NCBI GenBank assembly: GCA_003244105.1
Contig: QHBK01000002.1
Location: 116,110 to 180,109 of the forward strand
Direction of reading: 5' to 3'
DNA: 64,000 nt
Source of the DNA: Candidatus Eremiobacter antarcticus
GTDB lineage: Bacteria > Vulcanimicrobiota > Vulcanimicrobiia > Eremiobacterales > Eremiobacteraceae
The notes beneath the pieces are model-generated. The model worked only from the letters and a program-made list of their open reading frames with translations, had not been told where the DNA came from and made no database searches. Shown one piece after another: positions 26,092 to 34,322 of this stretch (position 1 is its first letter; every line of letters starts with the position of its first letter). Both the position numbers and the translations under genes were made by a program.

Positions 26092-27227
26092 TTGGCTCGG
26101 CCTTTCGCAGCTTCGAGCGTAGCGGTCGATCCTTCGTGCTCTTGCGACAGCATGTCGTCGATGGCCCCAGCCAGCGGCGGTCGTAGGACCCCGCCCTCGG
26201 TCGCGATGGCGCTGATGAGACCGGCGGGCGTGACGTCGAACGCGGGGTTGGCTGCGTGCGTACCGGCGGGCGCGTGCGCCCGGCCATACAACAAGGTGAC
26301 CTCTTCGGGCGACCGCTCTTCTATAGTGATGTCCGCGCCGCTCCCCGTAGCGGCGTCGAAGGTCGAAAGCGGTGCGGCCACGATGAAGGGCACGTCGTGA
26401 GCTCGCGCGATGACCGCGAGCCCGTAGGTGCCGATCTTGTTCGCCGTATCGCCATTGCGAGCGATGCGGTCCGCGCCGACCACAACCGCCCCGATCGCCT
26501 TGGCTTGCATGAAGTGTGCGGCCATGCTGTCGGTGATGAGCGTGTGGGGGATGCCGTCCTGCGCGAGCTCCCAAGCGGTAAGGCGTGAACCTTGCAGCAA
26601 GGGACGCGTTTCGGAGACATACACGTGCGCAAGCTTCTTGTCTGCAAATGCGGACCTGATGACGCCGAGCGCGGTGCCGTAGCCGCCGGTTGCCAGATCC
26701 CCGGTGTTGCAGTGGGTCAGCACGCTTACGCCGACCGGCAAAAGGGCAGCGCCCGCGCGGCCGATGCGCCGGCACGATTCCACGTCTGCCTCGTGCAGGG
26801 CGCGCGCCTCCGATTCGAGCGCGGCGGCGATCGTCTGCTCTGACGCCCCGCCCGCCGCGAGCGCGCGGGCGCTGGCGAGAAGCTTGCTCAGCGCCCACCG
26901 GAGGTTGACGGCAGTGGGCCTTGCAGCCCCCAGCTGCTCAGCCGCATCCTCAAGTGCGCTCATCAAATCGTGGGCAGAAGCACCGTTGCGCGATGCGCCG
27001 GCGCCTGCAACAGCGCCCGCCGGTCCGGCTGCTGCGCGCGCTGCCTGCGCCAGCCCATACGCCGCGAGAATGCCGATCGCCGGCGCGCCGCGCACGCGCA
27101 TCCCCTTGATCGCCTCGGCGGATTCACGCCAGCTGCGCAGATCGATGAACTCCATGTCGGCAGGCAGCTTCGTCTGATCCAAGATGCGAACCGTGCCCGC
27201 GTCGTATGAGATGTGCGCGAACTTCAA
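26088..27227 (-). CDS. mtnA: S-methyl-5-thioribose-1-phosphate isomerase
   Basis: Methionine salvage: converts methylthioribose-1-phosphate to methylthioribulose-1-phosphate. The 379-residue protein is of the eIF2B-related isomerase family, with MRVRGAPAIGILAAYGLA, the catalytic Cys in THCNTGDLATGGYGTALG and the catalytic Asp in VVGADRIARNGDTANKIGTY. A small Ala/Gly-rich insertion (around AAAGPAGAVAGAGASRNG) occurs in the N-terminal domain. TTG 27227 overlaps the aminotransferase stop by 4 bases (TTGA); a longer upstream frame is rejected. In some organisms this family also acts on ribose-1-phosphate derivatives. Confidence 0.93.
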   Translation of the reverse strand: MKFAHISYDAGTVRILDQTKLPADMEFIDLRSWRESAEAIKGMRVRGAPAIGILAAYGLAQAARAAAGPAGAVAGAGASRNGASAHDLMSALEDAAEQLGAARPTAVNLRWALSKLLASARALAAGGASEQTIAAALESEARALHEADVESCRRIGRAGAALLPVGVSVLTHCNTGDLATGGYGTALGVIRSAFADKKLAHVYVSETRPLLQGSRLTAWELAQDGIPHTLITDSMAAHFMQAKAIGAVVVGADRIARNGDTANKIGTYGLAVIARAHDVPFIVAAPLSTFDAATGSGADITIEERSPEEVTLLYGRAHAPAGTHAANPAFDVTPAGLISAIATEGGVLRPPLAGAIDDMLSQEHEGSTATLEAAKGRAK

Positions 27228-28558
27228 GCGGCGACGAACTCCCGCTCCGCTTGCCGCAGCGCATCTCCGATGATGCCGCATGCGTGTTTGACGTGATCCG
27301 CCGTGATGGTTAGCGGCGGCTGAATCCGAATAGTGTTGTTGAACTGGCCGCCTCGGCCGACCAAAAGGCCGCCTTCTTTACACGCGTTGACGACGAACTC
27401 CGTCGCGCGCGTCGCGGGCCTTTTCGTCACCCGGTCCTCGACCAGTTCGACGCCGATCATGAGACCGCGCCCGCGCACCTCGCCAATAAATGGATGGCTG
27501 CCCATCATGGCCTTGAGCTCAGCCAACAGCGCGTCGCCCATCGTCTTGGCATTGTCGGCGAGCCGCTCTTCCTGGATGACGTCGAGCGTGGCCTCGGCGG
27601 CGCGAGCGGACAAAGGATTGCCCCCGAACGTGTTGATGTGAGGACCCGGATATGAGTCGGCGATCTCGCGTCTCGTTATCACAACTGAGATGGGCAGGCC
27701 ACCCGCCAAACCTTTGGCGGACGTCACGATGTCAGGCATGACGCCCCAGTCGTTGACGCCGAACAGATGCCCCCCGAGCCTGCCCCACGCGGTCTGCACT
27801 TCGTCGGCGATGAGCAGGATGCCGTAGCGGTCCAAGATCTCTTTGACGACACTGTAATACTCGGGCGGCGGGGTCACGATGCCGCCGACGCCTTGAATCG
27901 TCTCCGCATACAGGGCGGCGATCGAATCGGGTGGCTGGCTTTTGACAGCCGTTTCGATGGTGCGCGCGCAGGCGATCTCGCATGACGGATACGTCAGGCC
28001 GAGCGGGCAACGATAGCAGTAGGCGTTGGGAACGAAGACGATGTTGGCCGGTTCCGCGCCGAAGTTGCGCCACGCGGCCAACCCGCTCACGCCGACGGTC
28101 CACACGGAACGGCCGTGGTAGGAGCCTGCCAGCGCCAGAAAGTCTTTGCGGCCGGTGAAATGTCGCGCGAGCACGCCCGCCAGTTCGTTCGCCTCTGTGC
28201 CCGAATTGCCGAAGAACACGCTGTCCATGCCGGCAGGCGACAGGCCAGCGATCCTGTCGGCGAGACTGATGACGGGCTCGTTGAGGTAGAGGGTCGAGGT
28301 GTGGACGATCTTGTCGACCTGCTCGTGCAAGGCCGCTCTGACTTTGGGGTTGCCGTGACCGATGATCAGGACTGCGATGCCGGCGAAGAAGTCGAGATAC
28401 CGGCGGCCCGCATCGTCCGTCACGTAGACACCGTCGCCCGAGACAAGCGTCAGCGGCTCGGGGTAATACGTGCGCTGACAGGGCATGAAGTGCGCCGTTT
28501 TTGCACTGCTTCTGCCCGCAATTACCTGTGCCAAAGTTCGCTGTGATGCGGCCGTCAC
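27224..28558 (-). CDS. class III PLP-dependent aminotransferase (AGXT2/GabT-like)
   Basis: A 444-residue fold-type I omega-aminotransferase. It has VFFGNSGTEANE, the SYHGRS turn, the PLP Asp in LLIADEVQTAWGR and the Schiff-base Lys in TSAKGLAGGLPIS. The cysteine-rich YCYRCPLGLTYPSCEIACA segment is typical of the branch annotated as alanine-glyoxylate aminotransferase 2-like, but the amino donor cannot be fixed. Downstream mtnA is coupled by a 4-base overlap, so a role in methionine salvage (the final transamination of ketomethylthiobutyrate) is a possibility. A hairpin that includes the Shine-Dalgarno precedes its GTG start. Confidence 0.85.
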   Translation of the reverse strand: MTAASQRTLAQVIAGRSSAKTAHFMPCQRTYYPEPLTLVSGDGVYVTDDAGRRYLDFFAGIAVLIIGHGNPKVRAALHEQVDKIVHTSTLYLNEPVISLADRIAGLSPAGMDSVFFGNSGTEANELAGVLARHFTGRKDFLALAGSYHGRSVWTVGVSGLAAWRNFGAEPANIVFVPNAYCYRCPLGLTYPSCEIACARTIETAVKSQPPDSIAALYAETIQGVGGIVTPPPEYYSVVKEILDRYGILLIADEVQTAWGRLGGHLFGVNDWGVMPDIVTSAKGLAGGLPISVVITRREIADSYPGPHINTFGGNPLSARAAEATLDVIQEERLADNAKTMGDALLAELKAMMGSHPFIGEVRGRGLMIGVELVEDRVTKRPATRATEFVVNACKEGGLLVGRGGQFNNTIRIQPPLTITADHVKHACGIIGDALRQAEREFVAA

Positions 28559-28559
28559 G

Positions 28560-28579
28560 GCTGATCCTCCAGGATCAGC
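28560..28579 (-). promoter_or_regulatory. hairpin enclosing the Shine-Dalgarno of the aminotransferase gene
   Basis: On the minus strand GCTGATCC-TGGA-GGATCAGC forms a perfect 8-base-pair stem with a 4-base loop, directly before the GTG at 28558. The GGAGG ribosome-binding site occupies the loop and the top of the 3' arm and lies 7 bases from the start codon. The stem could therefore gate translation, through temperature, a protein or coupling to rtcB translation. It has no T-tract, so it is not a normal terminator. Confidence 0.45.
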
Positions 28580-28668
28580 GCCGCATCTGCCTCATCGTGC
28601 CACTTACGGGAAGCGCGCAAGCGGCCCTCTCGCTCGACAAGCATGTCAGAGTCAAACGATGCAACTGT

Positions 28669-30102
28669 TTATCGGCGGCGGCGCTTGCGCGGCTCGTCCG
28701 TGCCTTTGAGGGAAGCGAGCGGCCAGAGCGTGTGCGTGACTTCAGCCAAGCCCGCGGACACGACGCAGTCCACGACCTCGCGGGAAGACTTGTAGCAGGG
28801 AGCGGCCTCGTCGATCGGCACCTTGCCATCGGCATTCACGAGAATGCCCGCACGGCGGTACTCGTCGTCCGTCGCTTTCTGATCGAGCGCTTTCAACGCG
28901 GCGCTGCGCGACATTCGCCGCCCGGCCCCATGGTTTACCGAGTAGGCGCTCTGCGCGGCACCAGGCAGCGGTCGCAGGATGTAACTGTAGTCCATGTTGC
29001 TGCCGGGGATGAGCACGGGGTGCCCTGTGTTCGCCCAGGCGCTGCCCGCCAGCGCCGGATGGCCGGCCGGCAACGCGCGCGTCGCGCCTTTGCGATGCAC
29101 CCACACCCAGCCGAGGTCGTCGTGAAGCTCCCGCTGCACGAGATTATGGCTGATCTCATAGACCAGCGTTAGATCGGCGCCGAAGACCTCGCGGAAGGCG
29201 AGAGCGACCTGCTCGAAGATCACCAGCCGATTGATGATCGCGAAGTTGCCGCCGGCTGCCACGGCGTTGAGGTAGCTGCGGCGGTGCGGCGAATCGGGCG
29301 TGAAGTAGCCCAGATCCAGATGCGCGATCTTGTCGGGCTTCTCCGCGCGCGCAATGTCGAAGTAATTGGTCGCGAGGCCATGCCCGAATCCGCGCGAGCC
29401 GGTGTGCACCTGCACGAACAGCGCTTGCGTCTCTTCACAGCGCTGCAGCTCGATGAAGTGATTGCCGCCACCCAAGCTGCCCAGCTGTTGGATGCCGCGC
29501 TCGGGTCTGCCCCGTCCTCCCCAAGGGACGACCCAATCGTCATCCACGGGCAGGCGGTCCCGCTCGGCGCGGCCCCGGTCGAAACCCGCGCCGTGCTTCG
29601 CGATGTAATACTCCGCTCCGCCGCGCACCAGCCGCTCGAACTCGTTTTCCTTGAGATCGCCCAACACTCGGCTTTTGCCGCCCGCTCCCATCTGAATTCT
29701 GCGCATGACGGCGGTGTTGAACGCAAGGCGGTTGCGCGGCGTCGCCTCCTCCCACGGGATATCAGACGAAGCGGCCATCATCCCGCATCCGATGTCATAG
29801 CCGACAGGTCCCATAGCGATCGCGCCGTCAACGTCCTCGGTGAGCAGCACGCAGCCGACGGGCACGCCGTAGCCATGGTGGCAGTCGGGCGTGATGACCA
29901 CGAGCTTCGCGCCCTCAAATCTGGTCGCATTGACGATCTGCCCGCAGAGCGAGTCTTCGGCGTTTGCCAGCAGCGCCGCCGTCAAAAACAGACGCACTTC
30001 CACGCCGCTGGTCGCGTCATCGCGCCAACGGTAGAACCCGTTTGCGTCCCAAGCGAGGCGGCGCTTCCAGCCGGCGGCTGCGTCAGGCGCCGATGCGTTC
30101 AT
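28669..30102 (-). CDS. rtcB: RNA-splicing ligase RtcB
   Basis: Joins 2',3'-cyclic phosphate (or 3'-phosphate) and 5'-OH RNA ends using GTP, in RNA repair or tRNA processing. The 477 residues have the manganese-site motifs TPDCHHGYGVPVGCVL, GPVGYDIGCGM and SLGGGNHFIELQ, HTGSRGFGHG, and the guanylylated His in NHGAGRRMSR. No archease or RtcA gene is adjacent. The start overlaps the ribH stop by 4 bases (ATGA), so it is cotranscribed with riboflavin genes. A 110-base gap, the longest in the 21-gene run, follows it. Confidence 0.95.
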   Translation of the reverse strand: MNASAPDAAAGWKRRLAWDANGFYRWRDDATSGVEVRLFLTAALLANAEDSLCGQIVNATRFEGAKLVVITPDCHHGYGVPVGCVLLTEDVDGAIAMGPVGYDIGCGMMAASSDIPWEEATPRNRLAFNTAVMRRIQMGAGGKSRVLGDLKENEFERLVRGGAEYYIAKHGAGFDRGRAERDRLPVDDDWVVPWGGRGRPERGIQQLGSLGGGNHFIELQRCEETQALFVQVHTGSRGFGHGLATNYFDIARAEKPDKIAHLDLGYFTPDSPHRRSYLNAVAAGGNFAIINRLVIFEQVALAFREVFGADLTLVYEISHNLVQRELHDDLGWVWVHRKGATRALPAGHPALAGSAWANTGHPVLIPGSNMDYSYILRPLPGAAQSAYSVNHGAGRRMSRSAALKALDQKATDDEYRRAGILVNADGKVPIDEAAPCYKSSREVVDCVVSAGLAEVTHTLWPLASLKGTDEPRKRRRR

Positions 30103-30566
30103 CGCTGCTTGATCGTGCGGCGCAGGCGCGCCATCACAAGCGCCGTGTTTGCCGCTTCGTAACCCTTATTGCCAACCTGCGACCGTTTGGTGTGCTCGCG
30201 CCGGCCACCATGGGTGGAGGCACGCGCGTGCGCTTGCTCGACCGTGTCCGTCGTCAGCACGCCGAAGATGACGGGCACGCCGGTCTGCAACGCGACATCC
30301 GCTATGGCGCGCGCCGCTTGGCCCGCCACGAAATCAAAATGCGGCGTTTCGCCGCGGATGACGCATCCCAAGCAGACAATGGCGTCGTAGCGGCCGGTCT
30401 TCGCCAGCCACAAGGCGGCGATGGGCAGTTCGAATGCGCCGGGGACTTCGTGTGTCTCCACTCTGCGCGCCGCCACCTGGGCATCTGCAAATCCGCGCAC
30501 GGCTCCCGCGAGCAGCTTTGCCGTCACCTCTTCATTGAACGTCGCGCGGACGATCGCGAATCGCAC
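30099..30566 (-). CDS. ribH: 6,7-dimethyl-8-ribityllumazine synthase
   Basis: Penultimate riboflavin step, condensing the ribityl-uracil and DHBP. The 155 residues have FAIVRATFNEEVT, THEVPGAFELPIAA, CLGCVIRGETPHFDFVAG and the GVLTTDTVEQAHARA segment of the icosahedral or pentameric enzyme. GTG 30566 is 4 bases after the ribBA stop; a longer frame to 30602 would overlap ribBA. The C-terminus (NKGYEAANTALVMARL) is standard. Confidence 0.94.
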   Translation of the reverse strand: MRFAIVRATFNEEVTAKLLAGAVRGFADAQVAARRVETHEVPGAFELPIAALWLAKTGRYDAIVCLGCVIRGETPHFDFVAGQAARAIADVALQTGVPVIFGVLTTDTVEQAHARASTHGGRREHTKRSQVGNKGYEAANTALVMARLRRTIKQR

Positions 30567-30570
30567 GGCT

Positions 30571-31842
30571 TTAAGCGCCCTTGCGCGCGGACCCGCTGGC
30601 ATCGGGGACGTCGATCGTACCCTTGGAACCGTTCGCGCCCTCGATGGCGTCGAAAAGGTGGCCGAGCTTATCGCGTTTGGTCGTGAGATAACTCGAATTG
30701 TACTGATCGTGATCGATGATCAGCGGCACCCTGCCCACCATCTTGAGGCCATAGCCTTCCAGCCCGACGATCTTGCGCGGATTGTTCGTGATGATCTTCA
30801 TCTCGCGCACGCCGAGATCATGGAGAATCTGCGAGCCGATGCCGTAGTCACGTTTGTCCACAGGCAGGCCGAGCCTTTCGTTCGCCTCGGCAGTGTCTGC
30901 ACCGCGATCCTGCAGCTCGTAGGCGCGCAGCTTGTTGGCAAGCCCGATCCCGCGGCCTTCTTGGTGCAGGTACAAGAAGACGCCGCGGCCGGCGTGCGCG
31001 ATGATGTTCAGCGCGCCGTCTCGTTGCGCGGCGCAATCGCAGCGCTTGCTGCCCAAGACATCTCCCGTGAGGCATTCCGAGTGGACGCGGACCAAGACGT
31101 CCTTTCCGTCTCCCATCTCACCCATGACAAGGGCCACGTGGCAGGCCTCATCCACCAGCGATTCATAGCCGAAGCCGGTGAAGTCGCCGAAGCGCGTGGG
31201 CATGCGGAACTCCGCGATGCGCTGCACCAGCTTTTCGTGGCGCATGCGGTAGGCGATCAGGTCCTTGACCGTGATGAGCCTGAGTCCGTGCTCCGCCGCG
31301 AACAGCTCGAGTTGCGCCCGGCGCATCATCCGCCCGTCGTCGGCCAGGATCTCGCAGATGATGCCGGCCGGGTACAATCCCGCCAAGCGGGCGAGGTCGA
31401 CGGATGCCTCGGTCTGGCCGGCGCGCACCAGCACGCCGCCGTCACGCGCGCGCAGAGGAAACGTGTGGCCGGGGCAGATGAAGTCGGACGGCTTCACGTT
31501 AGGATCGAGCAGCGCTTTGATGGTCGCGGCGCGGTCGAACGCTGAGATGCCCGTGGTCGTGCGGCCCTTCGCTTCGATCGAGACGGTGAACGCGGTCTCG
31601 AAGCGGGAGGTGTTCTCTGACACCATCATCGGGATGTGCAGCTCGTCGAGGCGGCGCCCGATGAGCGGCACGCAAATCAGCCCGCGGCCGTACTTGCTCA
31701 TGAAGTTGACGGCTTCCGGCGTCACCATCTGGGCGGCCATCGTGAGATCGCCTTCATTCTCCCGATCCTCGTCATCCATGACGATGACCATCTTTCCGGC
31801 GCGGATGTCGGCGATTGCTTCTTCGATCGTGGCGAGCGGCAT
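30571..31842 (-). CDS. ribBA: bifunctional DHBP synthase / GTP cyclohydrolase II
   Basis: Starts both branches of riboflavin synthesis: ribulose-5-phosphate to DHBP, and GTP to the diaminopyrimidine. Residues about 1-200 are RibB (VIVMDDEDRENEGDL, ICPGHTFPLRARDGGVLVRAGQTEASVDL). Residues about 205-400 are RibA, with zinc cysteines in HSECLTGDVLGSKRCDCAAQ and the catalytic LHQEGRGIGL. A short polar tail follows. It consumes the GTP produced through guaA in the same gene run. Confidence 0.95.
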   Translation of the reverse strand: MPLATIEEAIADIRAGKMVIVMDDEDRENEGDLTMAAQMVTPEAVNFMSKYGRGLICVPLIGRRLDELHIPMMVSENTSRFETAFTVSIEAKGRTTTGISAFDRAATIKALLDPNVKPSDFICPGHTFPLRARDGGVLVRAGQTEASVDLARLAGLYPAGIICEILADDGRMMRRAQLELFAAEHGLRLITVKDLIAYRMRHEKLVQRIAEFRMPTRFGDFTGFGYESLVDEACHVALVMGEMGDGKDVLVRVHSECLTGDVLGSKRCDCAAQRDGALNIIAHAGRGVFLYLHQEGRGIGLANKLRAYELQDRGADTAEANERLGLPVDKRDYGIGSQILHDLGVREMKIITNNPRKIVGLEGYGLKMVGRVPLIIDHDQYNSSYLTTKRDKLGHLFDAIEGANGSKGTIDVPDASGSARKGA

Positions 31843-31857
31843 GCGGATCCTTTGCGG

Positions 31858-32502
31858 CTAGGGCAGCCGCGGCATCAGCGCGGCCACGTAGCGGGCGATG
31901 GGGTCGGCTTCTATATTTACGGAAGCGCCTGCGGTTTTCCGCCCCAAGGTGGTTCGTTTCAGCGTTTCGGGAACCAGCGCGACCGCGAACCGTCCGCCCT
32001 CTACCGCCGCTATGGTGAGGCTGACGCCGTCCAAGGCGACGTAACCTTTCTCGACGATCAGGCTCTTGAGCCCGGAAGGCAGCGCGCACCACAAACGAAA
32101 GCCCTGGCCTTCCGGTTCATTGGCAGCGATCTGCGTTGTCGCGTCGACGTGACCGTACACGAACTGTCCGCCCAGCTGATCGCCCAGCCTTAAGCTCGGC
32201 TCGACGTTCACGATATCACCGCTCACAAGAGTCGCAAGGTTGCTGCGCCGCACCGTTTCCGGCACGACGTCGAAGCACAGCGTGCGCGCCGCTTCACCAT
32301 GCGACGTCACCGTCAGGCAGACGCCGTTCACAGCCACGCTGTCGCCCGTGCGCACCGCCGGAAAATCACCGCTCATCTCAAGCTGCAGCCTTAGGCCGTG
32401 CGCTCGCGCCGTCTCGTTTGCTCCGCTGGCGTGCGCTGGCGCGGCCGCCGTATCACTGACGCGCACGACGGTCGCCGCGTGCCGGATAATTCCGCTAAAC
32501 AC
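31858..32502 (-). CDS. ribE: riboflavin synthase alpha subunit
   Basis: Dismutates two lumazines to riboflavin. Two lumazine-binding repeats are visible: the first starts FSGIIRHAATVV (family MFTGIV) and includes GDSVAVNGVCLTV; the second includes FVYGHVDATTQI, VALDGVSLTI and VALVPETLKRTTLG. GTG 32502 overlaps the ribD stop by 8 bases and gives 214 residues. An open extension to 32550 lies inside ribD and is rejected. Confidence 0.94.
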   Translation of the reverse strand: MFSGIIRHAATVVRVSDTAAAPAHASGANETARAHGLRLQLEMSGDFPAVRTGDSVAVNGVCLTVTSHGEAARTLCFDVVPETVRRSNLATLVSGDIVNVEPSLRLGDQLGGQFVYGHVDATTQIAANEPEGQGFRLWCALPSGLKSLIVEKGYVALDGVSLTIAAVEGGRFAVALVPETLKRTTLGRKTAGASVNIEADPIARYVAALMPRLP

Positions 32503-33598
32503 CGCTCGGCGCCGCCTGAGGCCGTCCGCTGAGGAGCACATCCTCGCCAACGCGGCGCGCGGCTGCCCACGTCAACGGCGTCTCGAACGAGCTTGCGGCT
32601 ATGGCGGGCACGGCTTCGCTCGTCGCGATCACGAGCGGTGCGATGAACCACTGCAGCTCGTCGACGAGATGTTCCCGCAAAAGAGCGGCGGCAAGCGTAG
32701 GTCCACCTTCGCAGAGCACCGAGATGACATCGGACGAACCCAACTTGGTCAGCAGGTCCGCAAGCTGCACGCGGCGATCGGGAGCCGCGGCGCACTCGAT
32801 CACTTGGATATGTTTGCGCTGCAACTGCGCGCGAACGTCAGGGGGCATGCGATCCGTTGTGGCGACGATCGTCTTCGCGCGCGATTGCTCGCTGAGGACC
32901 TTGGCCCCGAGCGGAATGCTCCCGCTCGAATCGACGATGATGCGCGTGTAGGGGACCGCTCGCGACCGGTGGGGTCTGACGGTCAGCTGCGGGTCATCTA
33001 CCGCGATCGTGCCGACGCCGACCATCACCGCGTCGTGGGAGTAGCGCATCATACGGACCAGCCGCCCCGCCTGTTTGCCCGTCAGCTGCACGCGGCTCCC
33101 CGGCGCGGGGGAGATCTTGCCATCGAGGCTTTGCGCCATTTTCAGCGTCATATACGGACGTCCGCTGCGCCGCTGCTGCAGGTACATGCGGTTGGAATGC
33201 TCTGCCTCGTCTGCGGCAACCCCCGAGTCGACATCGATATTCAGCTCGCGAAGGCGCGCCGCTCCGCGCCCGCGCACTTGCTGGTCGGGATCCTGGACAG
33301 CGAAGACCACGCGCTTGATCCCGCGTGCGGCGATGGCATCGACGCAGGGAGGCGTGCGGCCTTGCTGAGCGCAGGGCTCGAGCGTGACGTACAAGGTCGC
33401 ATCGCGAGCCCGTGCGCCGGCCTCATTCAGCGCAATGGTCTCCGCATGATCAGAACCCGCGCGGGCATGGTATCCGCTTCCGACGATGAGTCCGTCGGAG
33501 CTCACGACGAGCGCGCCGACCATCGGATTCGGACTGGTATTGCCCTGACCTCGCGCGGCAAGGCGCAGAGCAGCACGCATATACCGTTCGTCATCCAT
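32495..33598 (-). CDS. ribD: bifunctional riboflavin deaminase/reductase
   Basis: Deaminates and reduces the pyrimidine intermediate of riboflavin synthesis. The N-terminal zinc deaminase has HAETIALNEAG and TLEPCAQQGRTPPC; the C-terminal reductase has KMAQSLDGKIS, VGVGTIAVDDPQLTVRP and CEGGPTLAAALL. ATG 33598 has AAGG 8 bases upstream and yields a normal 367 residues. It is the first gene of the 21-gene minus-strand run. Only about 80 bases separate it from divergent comF, too few for a standard FMN riboswitch, and none is seen. Confidence 0.95.
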   Translation of the reverse strand: MDDERYMRAALRLAARGQGNTSPNPMVGALVVSSDGLIVGSGYHARAGSDHAETIALNEAGARARDATLYVTLEPCAQQGRTPPCVDAIAARGIKRVVFAVQDPDQQVRGRGAARLRELNIDVDSGVAADEAEHSNRMYLQQRRSGRPYMTLKMAQSLDGKISPAPGSRVQLTGKQAGRLVRMMRYSHDAVMVGVGTIAVDDPQLTVRPHRSRAVPYTRIIVDSSGSIPLGAKVLSEQSRAKTIVATTDRMPPDVRAQLQRKHIQVIECAAAPDRRVQLADLLTKLGSSDVISVLCEGGPTLAAALLREHLVDELQWFIAPLVIATSEAVPAIAASSFETPLTWAAARRVGEDVLLSGRPQAAPSGV

Positions 33599-33680
33599 CG
33601 GATTCGCCTTAAGGTATGCGGCGAGGCACTCCTTGTGCAAGCTCGCTAGACAGCCGCCAGCTGCGGCGTGACCTGCCTGC

Positions 33681-34322
33681 GTGCTCGCCACCCTGCTTCA
33701 GCCGGCCAAAGAATTGATGGACCTCGTGGCGCCCCTGCGTTGCGCCGCATGTGCCGCGCACGGGCCGTTGCTGTGCAGCAACTGCCGCGCGCTGTTCGAA
33801 CGAGCGGCGCTGTTTCGGCGCCGGCGCGCGGGCGACGTTCCGCCCGTGGCCGGCTTGGGCGGCTATGAAGGAGAGTTGCGGCGTGCGGTGCTGCACGCGA
33901 AGTTCCGCAATGCCAGTCTCGCTCGTGAGTTGGGCATTATGCTTGGCAAGAAACTGCATAGGAACGCCGACTGCGTGGTGCCGGTGCCGCTGCACCCGGC
34001 CAGATTGCATCAGCGCGGGTACAATCAATCCGCGGAGATCGCACGCGGCATCGCGGACGCGCTGGGTGCCTCACTCATGGCCGACGGGTTGCGACGCACA
34101 TTGCACACCAGGCCGCAACGTGAGTTGCGGCTCGACCAGCGGCGCCGCAACGTGGCCGGCGCCTTTGCGCTCGGACCTCAGGTAGAACTGCTTCGCGGGA
34201 AAACGGTGCTGGTGGTCGACGACGTCCTCACCACGGGCGCCACCATCGCTGCATGCGCCTGCGCCTTGGTAAGCGCGTCGCCGCGAAGCGTGTCAGCGGC
34301 CGTGCTCGCCATCAAGCGATGA
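33681..34322 (+). CDS. comF: ComF-family phosphoribosyltransferase-like protein
   Basis: A 213-residue protein with an N-terminal four-cysteine zinc knuckle (Cys21, 24, 32, 35: CAACAAHGPLLCSNC) and a C-terminal phosphoribosyltransferase fold with the PRPP motif VLVVDDVLTTGAT. VPVPLHPARLHQRGYNQSAEIA is the ComF hallmark. Family members help take up DNA during transformation. It stands alone on the plus strand. Its last 30 bases overlap the convergent nucleotidyltransferase gene. Confidence 0.9.
   Translation: MLATLLQPAKELMDLVAPLRCAACAAHGPLLCSNCRALFERAALFRRRRAGDVPPVAGLGGYEGELRRAVLHAKFRNASLARELGIMLGKKLHRNADCVVPVPLHPARLHQRGYNQSAEIARGIADALGASLMADGLRRTLHTRPQRELRLDQRRRNVAGAFALGPQVELLRGKTVLVVDDVLTTGATIAACACALVSASPRSVSAAVLAIKR

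Noticed and set aside
26092..26898. N-terminal extension of the holA frame
   Set aside because: It overlaps mtnA entirely in another frame. The HolA fold begins after GTG 26091, which forms a 4-base overlap with the mtnA stop.
32240..33649. 469-codon open frame on the plus strand
   Set aside because: Antisense to ribD and ribE, both clearly functional; no motif in the translated product.
33599..33680. Possible FMN riboswitch before ribD
   Set aside because: Only about 80 bases lie between divergent ribD and comF. The multi-stem RFN element needs more room and none of its conserved segments is visible.
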